Below the pieces are notes generated by a model that worked only from the letters and a program-made list of their open reading frames with translations, was not told the DNA's origin and did not search any database. A program made the translations under genes and the position numbers. From positions 468,914 through 532,913 of the forward strand of contig NZ_JNLC01000011.1 in assembly GCF_000702305.1 (NCBI RefSeq): a stretch of 64,000 bases of DNA, in the 5' to 3' direction. Positions 8,284 through 17,711 of this stretch are shown here, in pieces. This DNA comes from Allobosea sp. 117 (GTDB taxonomy: Bacteria > Pseudomonadota > Alphaproteobacteria > Rhizobiales > Xanthobacteraceae). Each line of letters begins with the position of its first letter. The stretch's first letter is position 1.

Positions 8284-9726
8284 GTGAGCGCATCCGCGTC
8301 CGACATCACCCGCCAGGCCCTCGGCTTCGTCGAGCAGACGAGCTATCGGGATCTTCCCGCCGAGGCGCTGCGGATCGGCCGTCGCTGCATCGTCGATGCG
8401 GCGGGCCTCTATCTCGCGGGCAGCCGGGAGCACTCGGTCGAAATCCTCATCGCGGATGCGCTCGACCAGGGTGGCCGGCCCGACGCGCCGCTGCCGGCGA
8501 CCGGCGCGACCCGCGTGCCGGCGGCGCTCGCCGCGCGCGTCTGGGGCACCGCGGGCCATGCCCATGACTGGGACGACACCCAGGTCTCGCACGATCCCGC
8601 CCATGTCTACGGGCTGCTAACACACCCCACGGTGCCGCCGCTCACCGCTGCGCTGATCACTGCCGAGCGGCTCGGCACGCGCGACGGGCGCGAGGTGATG
8701 CTTGCCTTCCAGCTCGGCTTCGAGGTCGAGTGCAAGATTTCCGAATGGATGCTGCCGCGTCATTACCGCCGCGGCCATCATTCGAGCGGAACGGTCGGCA
8801 CCTTCGGCGCCTGCGTCGCCGCGGCGAAGCTCCACGGCCTCACCGGCGACAGGCTCGCCCACGCGTTCGGCATGGCGGCAAGCTTCGCGGCCGGCATCCG
8901 CGTGAATTTCGGCACCATGACGAAGCCGCTGCATGTCGGGCGGGCCTGCGAGAACGGCGTGACCGCCGCCGCCCTCGCTGCCCGCGGCTTCGAGGCCGAT
9001 CCCGCCGCGCTCGACGGTCCGTGGGGCTTCTTCTCGGTGATGGGCGAGGGCTTCGACGCGGCGAAGGCCGCGCAGGGCTTCGGCAAGCCCTTCACCATCG
9101 AAAGCCCCGGCGTGTCGATCAAGCCCTATCCCTCCGGCATCCTCACCCATCAGTCGATGGACGCCATGCTGAAGCTGGTGCTCGACCACGATTTGAAGCC
9201 GGAGGAGGTCGCCCGCATCCGCTTCTATGCCGGGCGCAACATCATCGAGCCGATCCGCTACCCGATCGCGAAGAACCACCTGCAGGCGAAGTTCTCCATG
9301 CCGGCGCTGCTGGCGATGATCGTGCTGCGCCGGCGCGCCAGCCACCACGAGTTCGAGGACGCCTTTGTGGCGGGCGCTGCGATGCAGGACCTGCAGGCGC
9401 GCACCGAGGTGATCAACGACGAGGCGATCGACGCGCGCGGCTACGACCTCATCCGCTCGCGCATCGAGGTCGACACGACGGACGGCCGGACGCTCACCCA
9501 GTGGGCAGACGAGCGCTATCGCGGCGGCCCGCTCAACCCGATCAGCGATGCCGACCTCGATGCCAAGTTCCGTATGTGCGCGGAAGGCGTGGTCGACGGC
9601 GCTGCCCAGGAGGAGCTGCTCGGTCTCGCGCGCTCCCTCGACACGGGCGCCGATCTCGCCCGCTTCATGAGCCTGATGGCCGGCGCGCCGGCCATCGCCA
9701 AGGAGGTGCGCGCACGCTCCGCATGA
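8284..9726 (+). CDS. MmgE/PrpD family protein 1
   Basis: A 480-residue member of the family that includes 2-methylcitrate dehydratase, cis-aconitate decarboxylase and iminodisuccinate epimerase. The conserved acidic motif appears as HAHDWDDTQ (about residues 97-105), and the substrate-site region as NFGTMTKPLHVGRACENG and SIKPYPSG. It starts at GTG 8284, with GGAG 7 nt upstream. It is most like MmgE/PrpD protein 3 (both have VYGLLTHPT and EVECKI). Position between a GntR gene and tctC implies that it acts on the substrate of TTT system 1. Dehydratase, decarboxylase or epimerase activity cannot be separated by sequence. Confidence 0.88.
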   Translation: MSASASDITRQALGFVEQTSYRDLPAEALRIGRRCIVDAAGLYLAGSREHSVEILIADALDQGGRPDAPLPATGATRVPAALAARVWGTAGHAHDWDDTQVSHDPAHVYGLLTHPTVPPLTAALITAERLGTRDGREVMLAFQLGFEVECKISEWMLPRHYRRGHHSSGTVGTFGACVAAAKLHGLTGDRLAHAFGMAASFAAGIRVNFGTMTKPLHVGRACENGVTAAALAARGFEADPAALDGPWGFFSVMGEGFDAAKAAQGFGKPFTIESPGVSIKPYPSGILTHQSMDAMLKLVLDHDLKPEEVARIRFYAGRNIIEPIRYPIAKNHLQAKFSMPALLAMIVLRRRASHHEFEDAFVAGAAMQDLQARTEVINDEAIDARGYDLIRSRIEVDTTDGRTLTQWADERYRGGPLNPISDADLDAKFRMCAEGVVDGAAQEELLGLARSLDTGADLARFMSLMAGAPAIAKEVRARSA

Positions 9727-9816
9727 GGGGGTGCGGGCGCCAAGGAAACTGACGCGACGATCTGAAAACCCGGCGAGCGTTCCCAGAAGAGGCGCCGCCA
9801 TTCACGGGAGGAAGCA

Positions 9817-10782
9817 ATGCAACTGAGAGCAGGTCTCCTATATCTCGCCGGCGCGGTTGCCGGCGCCGTCGGGCTGTCGGCGGCCGTCATGGCCGATCCG
9901 GCGCCGTATCCGCACAAGGTGGTGACGCTGGTCACCCATTCGAGCCCGGGCGGCGGCTCGGACGTCTTCCTGCGCGAGCTGTCGAAATATCTCGGCCGCT
10001 ACATCGGCGCGACCTTCGTCGTCGAGAACGTGCAGGGTGGCAGCGGCGCCAAGGCGATGGCGCGCACCGCGGCGGCGCCGGCCGACGGCACCGTCTTCTA
10101 TGCGACGACGCCGACCTACATCTACACCTCGCTGCTGTCGAAGCCCTCCAAGACCTATAAGGACCTGGAGCCGCTGGTGAACGTGTTCACCGACACCGAG
10201 GTGGTGTTCACCCGCACCGACGGCCCCTTCAAGACGCTTCAGGACGTGATCGACCACGCCAAGAAGGAGCGCGGCAAATGGGGAGCCGCCAACCCCGCTT
10301 CGCTGGAGCGCCAGGCCGCCGAGCAGCTCAAGCGCGCCGCCGGCGTCAACGCCGCCATCGTCACCCATGAGGGCGGCGGCGACATGATGCTGAACGTGCT
10401 GAACGGCACGCTCGATATCGGCATCGGCGAGATTCAGGAGCTGCGCTCCCAGCTCGAGGCCGGCAAGGTGCGCCTGCTCGCCACCTTCAACCCCGAGCGC
10501 ATTCCCGAGAAGCCGGACGTGCCGACGGTTAAGGAATCGGGCTTCAACGTGCAGCTCGTGAAGTTCCGCGGCCTCGCCGGGCCGAAGGGCATTCCGGAGA
10601 ACGTCACCAAGATCTGGGACGAGGCGGTGCAGAAGGTGCTGGCCGATCCCGAGTACAAGAAGGCCTATACCGAGGAAGTGCTGGTGCCGCAGTTCATCGC
10701 GCACAAGGACTATCCGACCTTCATCGACGACTTCGCGACCAAGACCGAGAGCTTCCTGAAGGAGACCGGCGCCATCAAGTGA
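9817..10782 (+). CDS. tctC: TTT transporter solute receptor 1
   Basis: A 321-residue tripartite tricarboxylate receptor (Bug family) with a Sec signal peptide (about residues 1-27). The binding pocket loops are typical: HSSPGGGSDVFLREL in the first lobe and GKWGAANPASLERQAA in the second, which usually hold carboxylates through main-chain contacts and water. It works in the periplasm with TctA and TctB. The ATG lies behind GGGAGGA. A perfect 10-bp hairpin follows at 10821-10844 before tctB. Confidence 0.92.
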   Translation: MQLRAGLLYLAGAVAGAVGLSAAVMADPAPYPHKVVTLVTHSSPGGGSDVFLRELSKYLGRYIGATFVVENVQGGSGAKAMARTAAAPADGTVFYATTPTYIYTSLLSKPSKTYKDLEPLVNVFTDTEVVFTRTDGPFKTLQDVIDHAKKERGKWGAANPASLERQAAEQLKRAAGVNAAIVTHEGGGDMMLNVLNGTLDIGIGEIQELRSQLEAGKVRLLATFNPERIPEKPDVPTVKESGFNVQLVKFRGLAGPKGIPENVTKIWDEAVQKVLADPEYKKAYTEEVLVPQFIAHKDYPTFIDDFATKTESFLKETGAIK

Positions 10783-10820
10783 TGGCCCGGCATCGCACCT
10801 TCGCGCCCGAGCGAAATGAC

Positions 10821-10844
10821 GGCACAGGCCGGCGGGCCTGTGCC
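10821..10844 (+). terminator. Intercistronic hairpin between tctC and tctB (system 1)
   Basis: Perfect 10-bp stem GGCACAGGCC / GGCCTGTGCC with a 4-nt loop and no U-tract. It lies 39 nt after the tctC stop and 24 nt before tctB. Such hairpins often stabilise the receptor mRNA or partly attenuate the permease genes, giving excess binding protein. Confidence 0.6.
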
Positions 10845-10867
10845 GGAACCCGATAGGACCAAGGGTC

Positions 10868-11347
10868 ATGAACAAGGACGGCTTGAGCGGCCTCGTGCTG
10901 CTGGCGCTGGCTGCCATCTATTACTGGGCCACCGGCCTGATCCCCGACAGCACGCTCGAAGACGAGGTCGGCGCCACCGGCCTGCCGCGCGCGCTCACCT
11001 TCGCGCTGGCCGGGCTCGGCGTGATCCTCCTGGTGCGCGGCGTGCTCGCCGGCCGCCAGGCTGCGCCGAAGGCGGCCCGCGCGGCCGATGACGAGGAACA
11101 GGACGCCACGCTGCCGCGCGCCATCGGCTTCCTGCTGTTCGGCCTCGCCTATGTGCTGATCCTGCCCTATGCCGGCTACCTCATCTCGGTCGGCCTGCTG
11201 ATCGCCGCCGTGGCGCTCTACGAGGGCGCGCCGCGGCGCTGGACTGTGCCGGTGGCAGCGGTCGGCGGGGCGGTCCTCTACTGGGCGATCTTCGTCAAGC
11301 TGCTCGGCGTCAACCAGCCGGCCGGCCTTCTGGAGGGGCTGATCTGA
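10868..11347 (+). CDS. tctB: TTT transporter small membrane subunit 1
   Basis: A 159-residue TctB-family protein with four hydrophobic segments (SGLVLLALAAIYYWATG near the N-terminus, then paired helices in the middle and a final one near residue 130) and a charged loop rich in Asp/Glu at about residues 73-82. It joins TctA in the inner membrane. Its stop overlaps the tctA ATG by one base (TGATG), so the two are translationally coupled. Confidence 0.88.
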   Translation: MNKDGLSGLVLLALAAIYYWATGLIPDSTLEDEVGATGLPRALTFALAGLGVILLVRGVLAGRQAAPKAARAADDEEQDATLPRAIGFLLFGLAYVLILPYAGYLISVGLLIAAVALYEGAPRRWTVPVAAVGGAVLYWAIFVKLLGVNQPAGLLEGLI

Positions 11348-12843
11348 TGGCGACCTTCTGGGACATCATCCATCTTCTGACCGGTACGCCGCTTCTCTTC
11401 GTTGCCATCATCGGGCTGACCTGGGGCATCCTCGGTGGCGCGCTGCCGGGCATCTCGGCCTCCATCACCATGGCCCTGGTGCTGCCCTTCACCTATACGA
11501 TGGACCCGGCGATGGCGATCGCGCTGCTCGCCTGCGTCTATATCGGCGCCGAATATGGCGGCTCGATCCCGGCGATCCTGATCCGCACCCCCGGCACCAA
11601 TTCCTCGGCTGCCACCGTGATCGACGGCTACGAGCTGAACCGGCAGGGCCGCGCCGGCGAGGCGCTTGGCATCTCGCTGATGTCGGGGGTCATTGGCAGC
11701 CTGTTCGGCCTCGCCATGCTGGTGCTGCTCACCGAGCCGCTGTCCTGGCTGGCGCTGGCCTTCACCCCGCCCTCCTATTTCGGCCTCGGCATCCTCGGCC
11801 TGTCGGTCATCGCCTCGATGACCGGCGGCTCGCTGGTGAAGGGCCTGTCCTCGGCGGTGATCGGCCTGATGATCGCCACCGTCGGCACCGACCCGATCTC
11901 CGGCGTCAACCGCTACACCTTCGACATCCCGGACCTGCTGAACGGCGTCGAGCCGGTGCTGGTGATGGTCGGCCTGTTCGCGCTGACCGAGCTAATGAGC
12001 CAGTCCGGCTCGTCGAACGTCACGCAGCTTAAGGAGGCGGTGCGCATCCGCCTGCCGAGCTTGGCGATGATGAACAAGCTCAAGCGCTCGCAGTTCATCG
12101 GCTGCGTCCTCGGCCTGTTCGAGGGACTGACGCCGGGCGGCGGCGGCTCGATCGCGGCCTTCATGTCCTATAACGAGGCCAGGCGCTGGTCGAGCACGCC
12201 GGAGAAGTTCGGCAAGGGCTCGGAGGAGGGCGTCGCGGCGCCGGAGGCGGCCAATAACACGGTGGCGAGCACCGCGCTGATCCCGATGCTCTCCTTCGGC
12301 ATTCCGAGCTCGAACTCCACCGCCGTGCTGCTCGGCGGCCTGCTGATGCACGGCCTGCTGCCCGGCCCGCGCCTGTTCGAGCAGAATCCGCAGGTGATCG
12401 ACAGCCTCTATGTCGGCTCCTTCATCGCCATCATCGCGCAGATCGCCGTCGGCGTGGTCATCCTGCCCGCCGCCATCTGGCTGGTGAACCGGCCGCGCCC
12501 CTATCGCGCCGGCTTCATCTTCGCGCTGATCCTGTCGGGCATCTACACGCTGAACAACAGCCAGATCGATCTCGGCATCGCGCTGTTCCTCGGCCTGGTC
12601 GGCTATCTGATGCGGCGGGCGGGGTTCCCGTTCCTGCCGATGATCCTCGGCGTCGTGCTCGGGCACATGGTGGAGTCGAGCTACCGGCGTTCGCTCGTGC
12701 TCTCGGGCGACGACATGATGATCTTCCTGCAGGACCCGATCTGCGTCGGCCTGCTGCTGACCGCGGCCGGCTTCGTCATCTTCTCGCTCACTCGCGAACT
12801 CCGCGACGCGCGCAAGGCCAAACTCGAGGAAGCCCATCCATGA
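11347..12843 (+). CDS. tctA: TTT transporter large permease 1
   Basis: A 498-residue membrane protein with about 12 helices, the translocation subunit of a sodium/proton-driven carboxylate importer. Family signatures: GILGGALPGISASITMALVLP near residue 35, then EYGGSIPAILIRTPGTNSS, and a matching internal repeat GLTPGGGGSIAAF near residue 265. It overlaps tctB by one base, and mmgE/prpD gene 2 overlaps its stop by four (ATGA). That coupling is strong evidence that the enzyme works on the imported solute. Confidence 0.93.
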   Translation: MATFWDIIHLLTGTPLLFVAIIGLTWGILGGALPGISASITMALVLPFTYTMDPAMAIALLACVYIGAEYGGSIPAILIRTPGTNSSAATVIDGYELNRQGRAGEALGISLMSGVIGSLFGLAMLVLLTEPLSWLALAFTPPSYFGLGILGLSVIASMTGGSLVKGLSSAVIGLMIATVGTDPISGVNRYTFDIPDLLNGVEPVLVMVGLFALTELMSQSGSSNVTQLKEAVRIRLPSLAMMNKLKRSQFIGCVLGLFEGLTPGGGGSIAAFMSYNEARRWSSTPEKFGKGSEEGVAAPEAANNTVASTALIPMLSFGIPSSNSTAVLLGGLLMHGLLPGPRLFEQNPQVIDSLYVGSFIAIIAQIAVGVVILPAAIWLVNRPRPYRAGFIFALILSGIYTLNNSQIDLGIALFLGLVGYLMRRAGFPFLPMILGVVLGHMVESSYRRSLVLSGDDMMIFLQDPICVGLLLTAAGFVIFSLTRELRDARKAKLEEAHP

Positions 12844-14213
12844 ACCAGCACACCCCGGTCACCGCCGCGCCGATCGCCGAGCAGCTCGCGGCCTTCGTCA
12901 CCACTGCGCAGCCGAGCGCGGCGGCGCAGGCGGTCTGCCGCGACCTTCTGTTCGACATTGTCGGGCTGGCGGTGGCGGCGCGCGGAAACGACTACGTCAC
13001 GGCGGCGCTCGCCAGCGCAGTCGACGAGGGGCCCTGTACCGCGTTCGGCCATGAGCGCCGGCTCGGCATGTATGACGCGGCGCTGGTTAACGGCACGGCG
13101 GCGCATGGCGAGGATTATGACGACACCTTCGAGGGCGGGCCGGTCCATGCCGGCGCGGTGGTGGTGTCGGCGGCGCTCGCTGCCGCCGAGCGCCATGGCC
13201 TCGATGGCACCACGGTCATGCGCGGCATCGCCATCGGCGCCGAGCTGATGTGCCGCCTCGCGCTCGTCGCCCCGCAGGCGACCCATAAGGCCGGCTTCCA
13301 CCCGACCGCGATCTTCGGTGCGCCCGCGGCGACCGCCACCATCGCGGCGGCGCTGGGGCTCGACCGCGAGGCCACCACGCGCGCCTTCGGCATCGCCGGC
13401 AGCCTCGCCTCCGGCATCATCGAATATCTGGCCGACGGCAGCTCCACCAAGCGGCTTCACGCCGGCGCCGCCGCACAGGCGGGCCTGCGCGCCGCGCATC
13501 TCGCACGCGCCGGCTTCGTCGGCCCGCGCACGGTGTTCGAGGGCTCGCACGGGCTCTACAAGGCGTTCGCGCCGTCGAAGACGCCGGACTACGCCCCCCT
13601 GCTCGACGGGCTCGGCGAGCGCTGGGTGATCGAGGGTCTCGCCTTCAAGCCCTATGCGTGCGGGACCATGACCCAGCCCTTCGTCGACTGCGCGCTGCGC
13701 CTCGCCGCGCAGGGCGTGACGGCGGACGACATCGTCTCCATCCGTTGCAAGGTCGGTGAGGGCACGGTGCACCGGCTGTGGGCGCCGCTCGAGGAGAAAC
13801 ACCGGCCGCCGAACGGCTATGCCGGAAAGTTCTCGACGCCCTATTGCATGGCGGTCGCCTTCATCGACGGCGCCGCCGGCCTCGGCCAGTTCACCGACGA
13901 GCGCTCGCAGGACCCGGCCGTGCGGGCACTGGCCGCCAAGATCTCCTATGAGGTCGATCCGCAGGACGAGTATCCGCGCAACTTCACCGGTCACCTGAAG
14001 GCCGAGCTGAAGGACGGCAGCGTGCGCGAGCTGCGCCAGCCGCACATGCGCGGCGGCGCGAGAGAGCCGCTGGAGGCACGCGAGCTCGCCGCCAAGTTCG
14101 AGGCGAATCTCGCCTTCGGCGGCGTCGACGCGGCGTCGATCGCCGCGCTGCGCGCAGCGCTGGAGCGCATCGCCGGCGGCGGCGCGGTCGATCTCGCGGC
14201 GGCGCGCCTGTGA
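12840..14213 (+). CDS. MmgE/PrpD family protein 2
   Basis: A 457-residue family member with the acidic motif GTAAHGEDYDDTF (about residues 83-95) and the later SSTKRLHAGAAAQAG and FKPYACGTMTQP segments. It overlaps tctA by ATGA and the SDR gene by TGATG, so three genes are read as one coupled unit. It is the most divergent of the four copies (the NFGTM motif is replaced by YLADGSSTKRLHAG), suggesting a different step or substrate isomer. Exact reaction unknown: a dehydratase, decarboxylase or epimerase acting on a citrate-like acid is likely. Confidence 0.88.
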   Translation: MNQHTPVTAAPIAEQLAAFVTTAQPSAAAQAVCRDLLFDIVGLAVAARGNDYVTAALASAVDEGPCTAFGHERRLGMYDAALVNGTAAHGEDYDDTFEGGPVHAGAVVVSAALAAAERHGLDGTTVMRGIAIGAELMCRLALVAPQATHKAGFHPTAIFGAPAATATIAAALGLDREATTRAFGIAGSLASGIIEYLADGSSTKRLHAGAAAQAGLRAAHLARAGFVGPRTVFEGSHGLYKAFAPSKTPDYAPLLDGLGERWVIEGLAFKPYACGTMTQPFVDCALRLAAQGVTADDIVSIRCKVGEGTVHRLWAPLEEKHRPPNGYAGKFSTPYCMAVAFIDGAAGLGQFTDERSQDPAVRALAAKISYEVDPQDEYPRNFTGHLKAELKDGSVRELRQPHMRGGAREPLEARELAAKFEANLAFGGVDAASIAALRAALERIAGGGAVDLAAARL

Positions 14214-14980
14214 TGGCCGACGCTTCTTCCTTCGCCGGCGCGCGCGAGCTCGAAGGCCGCGTGGCGCTGGTCACCGGCGCCTCGCGCAATATCGGCCGCG
14301 CCATCGCCGTCGCCCTTGCCGAGGGCGGGGCCTCGCTCGTGCTGACGGCGCGACGCGACCGCTCCTCGCTCGACGAGACCATCGCCGAGGTCGAGGCGAA
14401 AGGCGGCCGGGCGGTCGCGCTGCTCGGCGACCTTGCCGACCCTTCGGAGGTGAAGGCGATCGTCGGTGGCGGCCTTGCCGCATTCGGCCGGCTCGACATC
14501 ATCGTCAACAATGCGTCGACGCGGAACGAGGCGCCGATCGAGGAGCTCAGCTTCGAGGCCTGGCGCGAGGTGATGACGCTCACCCTCGACGCGCCCTTCC
14601 TGCTGCTGAAGGCGGCGCTGGAGGCGCTGTCCGCCTCGGACCGCGCGACCATCGTGAACATTGGTGGCATGACCGCCTATACCGGGGCCACCCAGCGCGC
14701 CCATGTGGTGACTGCGAAGGCCGGGCTCGATGGCTTCACCAAGGCGCTGGCGCAGGACCTCGCGCCGCGCGGCATTACCGTGAACCTCGTCTCGCCGGGG
14801 ATGATCGACACGGTGCGCGCGCATGGCAGCCCGCATCACTACGGCAAGACCAAGAACCTCGTCGGCCGGCGCGGCGCGCCGGAGGAGGTCGCCGCCATGG
14901 TGCGTTTTCTGTGCGGGCCGGATGCGCGCTATCTCACCGGCCAGACCGTGCACGTGAACGGTGGCGGCTATCTGCCCTGA
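14213..14980 (+). CDS. SDR-family protein lacking catalytic Ser and Tyr (1)
   Basis: A 255-residue short-chain dehydrogenase fold. The cofactor motif TGASRNIGRA (residues 21-30) and VNNAS are intact. The active site is not: in the YxxxK motif the Tyr position is Val165 (sequence HVVTAK, Lys169 kept), and the Ser position is Gly152 (VNIGGMTAY). The usual Asn of the tetrad also looks replaced. It may be a non-redox NAD(P)-binding partner or use another mechanism. It ends the GntR1-MmgE1-TctCBA-MmgE2 operon. I chose ATG 14213 over GTG 14210. The SDR at 23269 has the same kind of loss. Confidence 0.85.
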   Translation: MADASSFAGARELEGRVALVTGASRNIGRAIAVALAEGGASLVLTARRDRSSLDETIAEVEAKGGRAVALLGDLADPSEVKAIVGGGLAAFGRLDIIVNNASTRNEAPIEELSFEAWREVMTLTLDAPFLLLKAALEALSASDRATIVNIGGMTAYTGATQRAHVVTAKAGLDGFTKALAQDLAPRGITVNLVSPGMIDTVRAHGSPHHYGKTKNLVGRRGAPEEVAAMVRFLCGPDARYLTGQTVHVNGGGYLP

Positions 14981-15003
14981 CGTTTTGACGCATAGAGCGC
15001 CGT

Positions 15004-15042
15004 CATCCTGAGGTGGGGCCATCGGCCCAGCCTCGAAGGATG
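15004..15042. repeat. Intergenic palindromic element
   Basis: Outer arms CATCCT and AGGATG enclose GAGG..CCTC and GGGCC..GGCCC pairings, giving an imperfect stem-loop over 39 bases between convergent genes. The CATCCTGAGG/CCTCGAAGGATG pattern resembles dispersed intergenic repeats of Hyphomicrobiales. Only one copy is seen in this window. Confidence 0.45.
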
Positions 15043-15097
15043 CTCCCGTATCCGCCGTCATCGCCGCGTAGCCTCCCGATCGTCGTCGCCACAAACC

Positions 15098-15127
15098 AAA
15101 ACCCGGTCCGCATCGCTGCGGGCCGGG
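15098..15127 (-). terminator. Terminator after mmgE/prpD gene 3
   Basis: A 10-bp stem (one G-U pair) 15102-15111 / 15118-15127 with a 6-nt loop. On the minus strand it is followed by TTTT. It lies 27 nt past the stop of the minus-strand MmgE/PrpD gene. Confidence 0.65.
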
Positions 15128-15153
15128 CTCTTTCGTCGTGATGTGGCCGACGA

Positions 15154-16581
15154 TCAGATGCAGTGGCGCGTCAGCTCGCGCACGTCCTTGAGGTTCCCGA
15201 GGTCGCGCACCAGGGCGATGATGGTCTCGGTCTTGTCCGACGGCCAGCGGGCGAACTCGGCGCAGCCGCGGAACTTGTCAGCGGCCTCGTCATAGGTCAT
15301 CGGATTGGCCGGGCTGCCCTTGCCGAAGTCGGCGCGGCCGGAGATGGTCCGCCCGTCCTTCAGGTGGATGTCGATGATGGTGGTCATCTTGTCGTAGCCG
15401 GCCGCCTCGGCCTCCGGATGGACGTGGAAGTTCACCTTCTCGATCATCGCCTTGACGTCCGGCCGCTCGACCGTCTCGTCGGTGAACTGCGGCAGGCCGC
15501 CCTTGCCGTCGAGCAGCAGGATGGCCATGCAGAACTCCATGGAGAACTTGGCCTGAAGCTCGTTCTTCGGGCGGTGATGGATCAGCGCGTTCGGCATGTT
15601 CTGGTTGGTGCCGACATCGACCTTCACCACGTCCGACGCCTTGATGCCGTGCTCGCGGATGAGTCGCAGCAGCTCGGTCATGCCGGGATGGGTGAGCGAG
15701 CCCGACGGATGCGGCTTGATCGACACGCCCGGCGAGGCGAAGGTCCAGGGGCTGCCGAGCTTGCCGACGATGGCGTCGGCGTCGAAGCCGCCGCCCGCCG
15801 CCTGGAAGAAGCCGCGCGGCGCCTCCAGGATCTTGTCGGTGGTGGTCCAGCCCAGCTCGGCGAAGTCCGCCGCCACCACGCCGCTCTCCGAGGAGCGGCC
15901 GGCATGGAACGGCTTCATCATGGTCCCGAAATTCTCGCGCAGGCCGGCCGACTGCGAGCCGGCGCAGCCGAGCGCGCGTACCGTCTGCTCGACGCTGAGG
16001 CCCTTCAACTTGGCGGCGGCGGCGGCGGCGGCATAGGTGCCGCAGGTGGCGGTGGCGTGGAAGCCGTGCTGGTAGTGGCGGGGGTTGATCGCCTCGGCGA
16101 TCTTGCACTCCACCTCGACGCCAAGATGGTAGGCCAGCATCATGTCGGCGCCCGAGCGTCCGCCGGCCTCGGCGGTGGCGAGCGCGGCCGGCAGCGCCGG
16201 CGCGGTCGGGTGGGTGAGCAGGCCGTAGACGCGGTCCTTGGCGACGGCGAGCTGGGTGTCGTCATAATCGTCCGCATGGATGCCGACGCCGTTGGCGAAG
16301 GCGGCGAAGCGCACCGGCACCTTCAGCCCCATGCCGATCACGCTCGCCGGGCCTTCCTGAATGCCGAGCGAGGTGAGGTAGGCGCGCACATACTCGCCGC
16401 TCTTGGCCACCGAGCCGGACAGCGCAAGGCCGATGCCGTCGAGGATCGACTTCTTGCCAAGCTCGACGACGTCGTCCGGCAGATCGGCCTTGCCGGTGTC
16501 GACGATGAATTCGGCGACCTGACGGGTGAGGCCCTCGACGACCGGCTGGGCGACGGCGGGATTGGTCTGGTGAAGCGTCAT
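15154..16581 (-). CDS. MmgE/PrpD family protein 3
   Basis: A 475-residue family member. The acidic motif is HADDYDDTQ (about residues 93-101), followed by VYGLLTHPT, EVECKIAEA, ENFGTMMKPFHAGRSSESG and SIKPHPSG. These match MmgE/PrpD protein 1 closely, so the two are recent paralogues. ATG 16581 lies behind GGAAGGA. It follows the tartrate/malate-type dehydrogenase gene by 41 nt in the same direction, implying that the two enzymes act in sequence: for example dehydration or epimerisation of a hydroxy acid coupled with oxidative decarboxylation. The reaction itself is unproven. Confidence 0.88.
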   Translation of the reverse strand: MTLHQTNPAVAQPVVEGLTRQVAEFIVDTGKADLPDDVVELGKKSILDGIGLALSGSVAKSGEYVRAYLTSLGIQEGPASVIGMGLKVPVRFAAFANGVGIHADDYDDTQLAVAKDRVYGLLTHPTAPALPAALATAEAGGRSGADMMLAYHLGVEVECKIAEAINPRHYQHGFHATATCGTYAAAAAAAKLKGLSVEQTVRALGCAGSQSAGLRENFGTMMKPFHAGRSSESGVVAADFAELGWTTTDKILEAPRGFFQAAGGGFDADAIVGKLGSPWTFASPGVSIKPHPSGSLTHPGMTELLRLIREHGIKASDVVKVDVGTNQNMPNALIHHRPKNELQAKFSMEFCMAILLLDGKGGLPQFTDETVERPDVKAMIEKVNFHVHPEAEAAGYDKMTTIIDIHLKDGRTISGRADFGKGSPANPMTYDEAADKFRGCAEFARWPSDKTETIIALVRDLGNLKDVRELTRHCI

Positions 16582-16622
16582 GGCGTTCCTTCCTTGGGAT
16601 TCGTGCGGCGCGGGCTGTCGGC

Positions 16623-17711
16623 TCAGGAGGCGAGCCGGATGCCGTCGAGCTTGGCGGGCAGCGCGCCGATGATGGCGTCGGTGAGTTCGCGGGTGTTGGC
16701 GGTGCCGCCGAGGTCGCGGGTCAGCGAATCGCGGCGTGCCAGCACGTCCTCGATCGCCTTCTCCACCGCGAGTGCGGCTGCCTCCTCGCCGAGATGACGG
16801 AGCATCATCGCGCCGGACCAGATCTGGCCGATCGGATTGGCGATGCCCTTGCCGGCGATGTCCGGCGCCGAGCCGTGCACCGGCTCGAACATGGAGGGGT
16901 ATTCCTTCTCCGGGTTGATGTTGCCGCCGGGCGCGATGCCGATCGAGCCGACCACCGCCGGGCCGAGATCGGAGAGGATGTCGCCGAACAGGTTGGAGGC
17001 GACCACCACGTCGAACCAGTCCGGGTTGCGCACGAAATGCGCGGTCAGGATGTCGATGTGGAACTGGTCGGTGGTGAAGCCGGGATATTCGGCCGAGATG
17101 GCGGCGAAGCGCTCGTCCCAATAGGGCATGGTGTGGCTGATACCGTTCGACTTGGTGGCCGAGGTCACGTGCTTCTTGCGGCCCTTGGCGAGCTCGAAGG
17201 CGTAGCGCATCACCCGGTCGCAGCCGCGGCGGGTGAAGATCGACTGCTGCATGACGAGCTCGTCCGCGCCGCCCTCATAGAGGCGGCCGCCGATCGAGGA
17301 ATATTCGCCCTCGTTGTTCTCGCGCACGACATAGAAGTCGATGTCGCCGGCCTTGCGGCCCTTGAGCGGGCTGTCGACGCCTTCGAGCAGCTTCACCGGG
17401 CGCAGATTGACGTATTGGTGGAAGCTGCGGCGGATCGGGATCAGCAGGCCCCAGAGCGAGACGTGGTCCGGCACGCCCGGGAAGCCGACGGCGCCGAGAT
17501 AAATGGAGTCGAAATGGCGGATCTGGTCGAGGCCGTCGGCCGGCATCATCGCCCCGGTCTTGGCGAAGCGCTCGCAGCTCCAGTCGAAATGCGCCCAGTC
17601 GAGCGAGAAGCCGCCAGCACGCGCCACCGCTTCCAGCACCCGCTGGCCCTCCGGCACCACCTCGTTGCCGATGCCGTCACCGGGGATGACCGCGATGGAA
17701 TATTTCGTCAT
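16623..17711 (-). CDS. Tartrate/D-malate-type oxidative decarboxylating dehydrogenase
   Basis: A 362-residue member of the isocitrate/isopropylmalate dehydrogenase family, close in length and motifs to tartrate dehydrogenase (TtuC) and D-malate dehydrogenase (DmlA). Seen: IPGDGIGNEVVPEG, IRRSFHQYVNLRP (substrate Arg residues), VVRENNEGEYSS, the metal-binding NLFGDILSDLG, and the NAD site HGSAPDIAGKG. It should oxidise and often decarboxylate a 2-hydroxy acid. ATG 17711 was chosen behind GGAGCGG. It heads the operon with MmgE/PrpD protein 3; a copy of the shared operator lies 107 nt upstream. Confidence 0.9.
   Translation of the reverse strand: MTKYSIAVIPGDGIGNEVVPEGQRVLEAVARAGGFSLDWAHFDWSCERFAKTGAMMPADGLDQIRHFDSIYLGAVGFPGVPDHVSLWGLLIPIRRSFHQYVNLRPVKLLEGVDSPLKGRKAGDIDFYVVRENNEGEYSSIGGRLYEGGADELVMQQSIFTRRGCDRVMRYAFELAKGRKKHVTSATKSNGISHTMPYWDERFAAISAEYPGFTTDQFHIDILTAHFVRNPDWFDVVVASNLFGDILSDLGPAVVGSIGIAPGGNINPEKEYPSMFEPVHGSAPDIAGKGIANPIGQIWSGAMMLRHLGEEAAALAVEKAIEDVLARRDSLTRDLGGTANTRELTDAIIGALPAKLDGIRLAS

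Noticed and set aside
15154..16581. MmgE/PrpD proteins as part of the methylcitrate cycle
   Set aside because: No prpB, prpC or acnD homologue is present in the window, and each copy pairs with transport or dehydrogenase genes instead.
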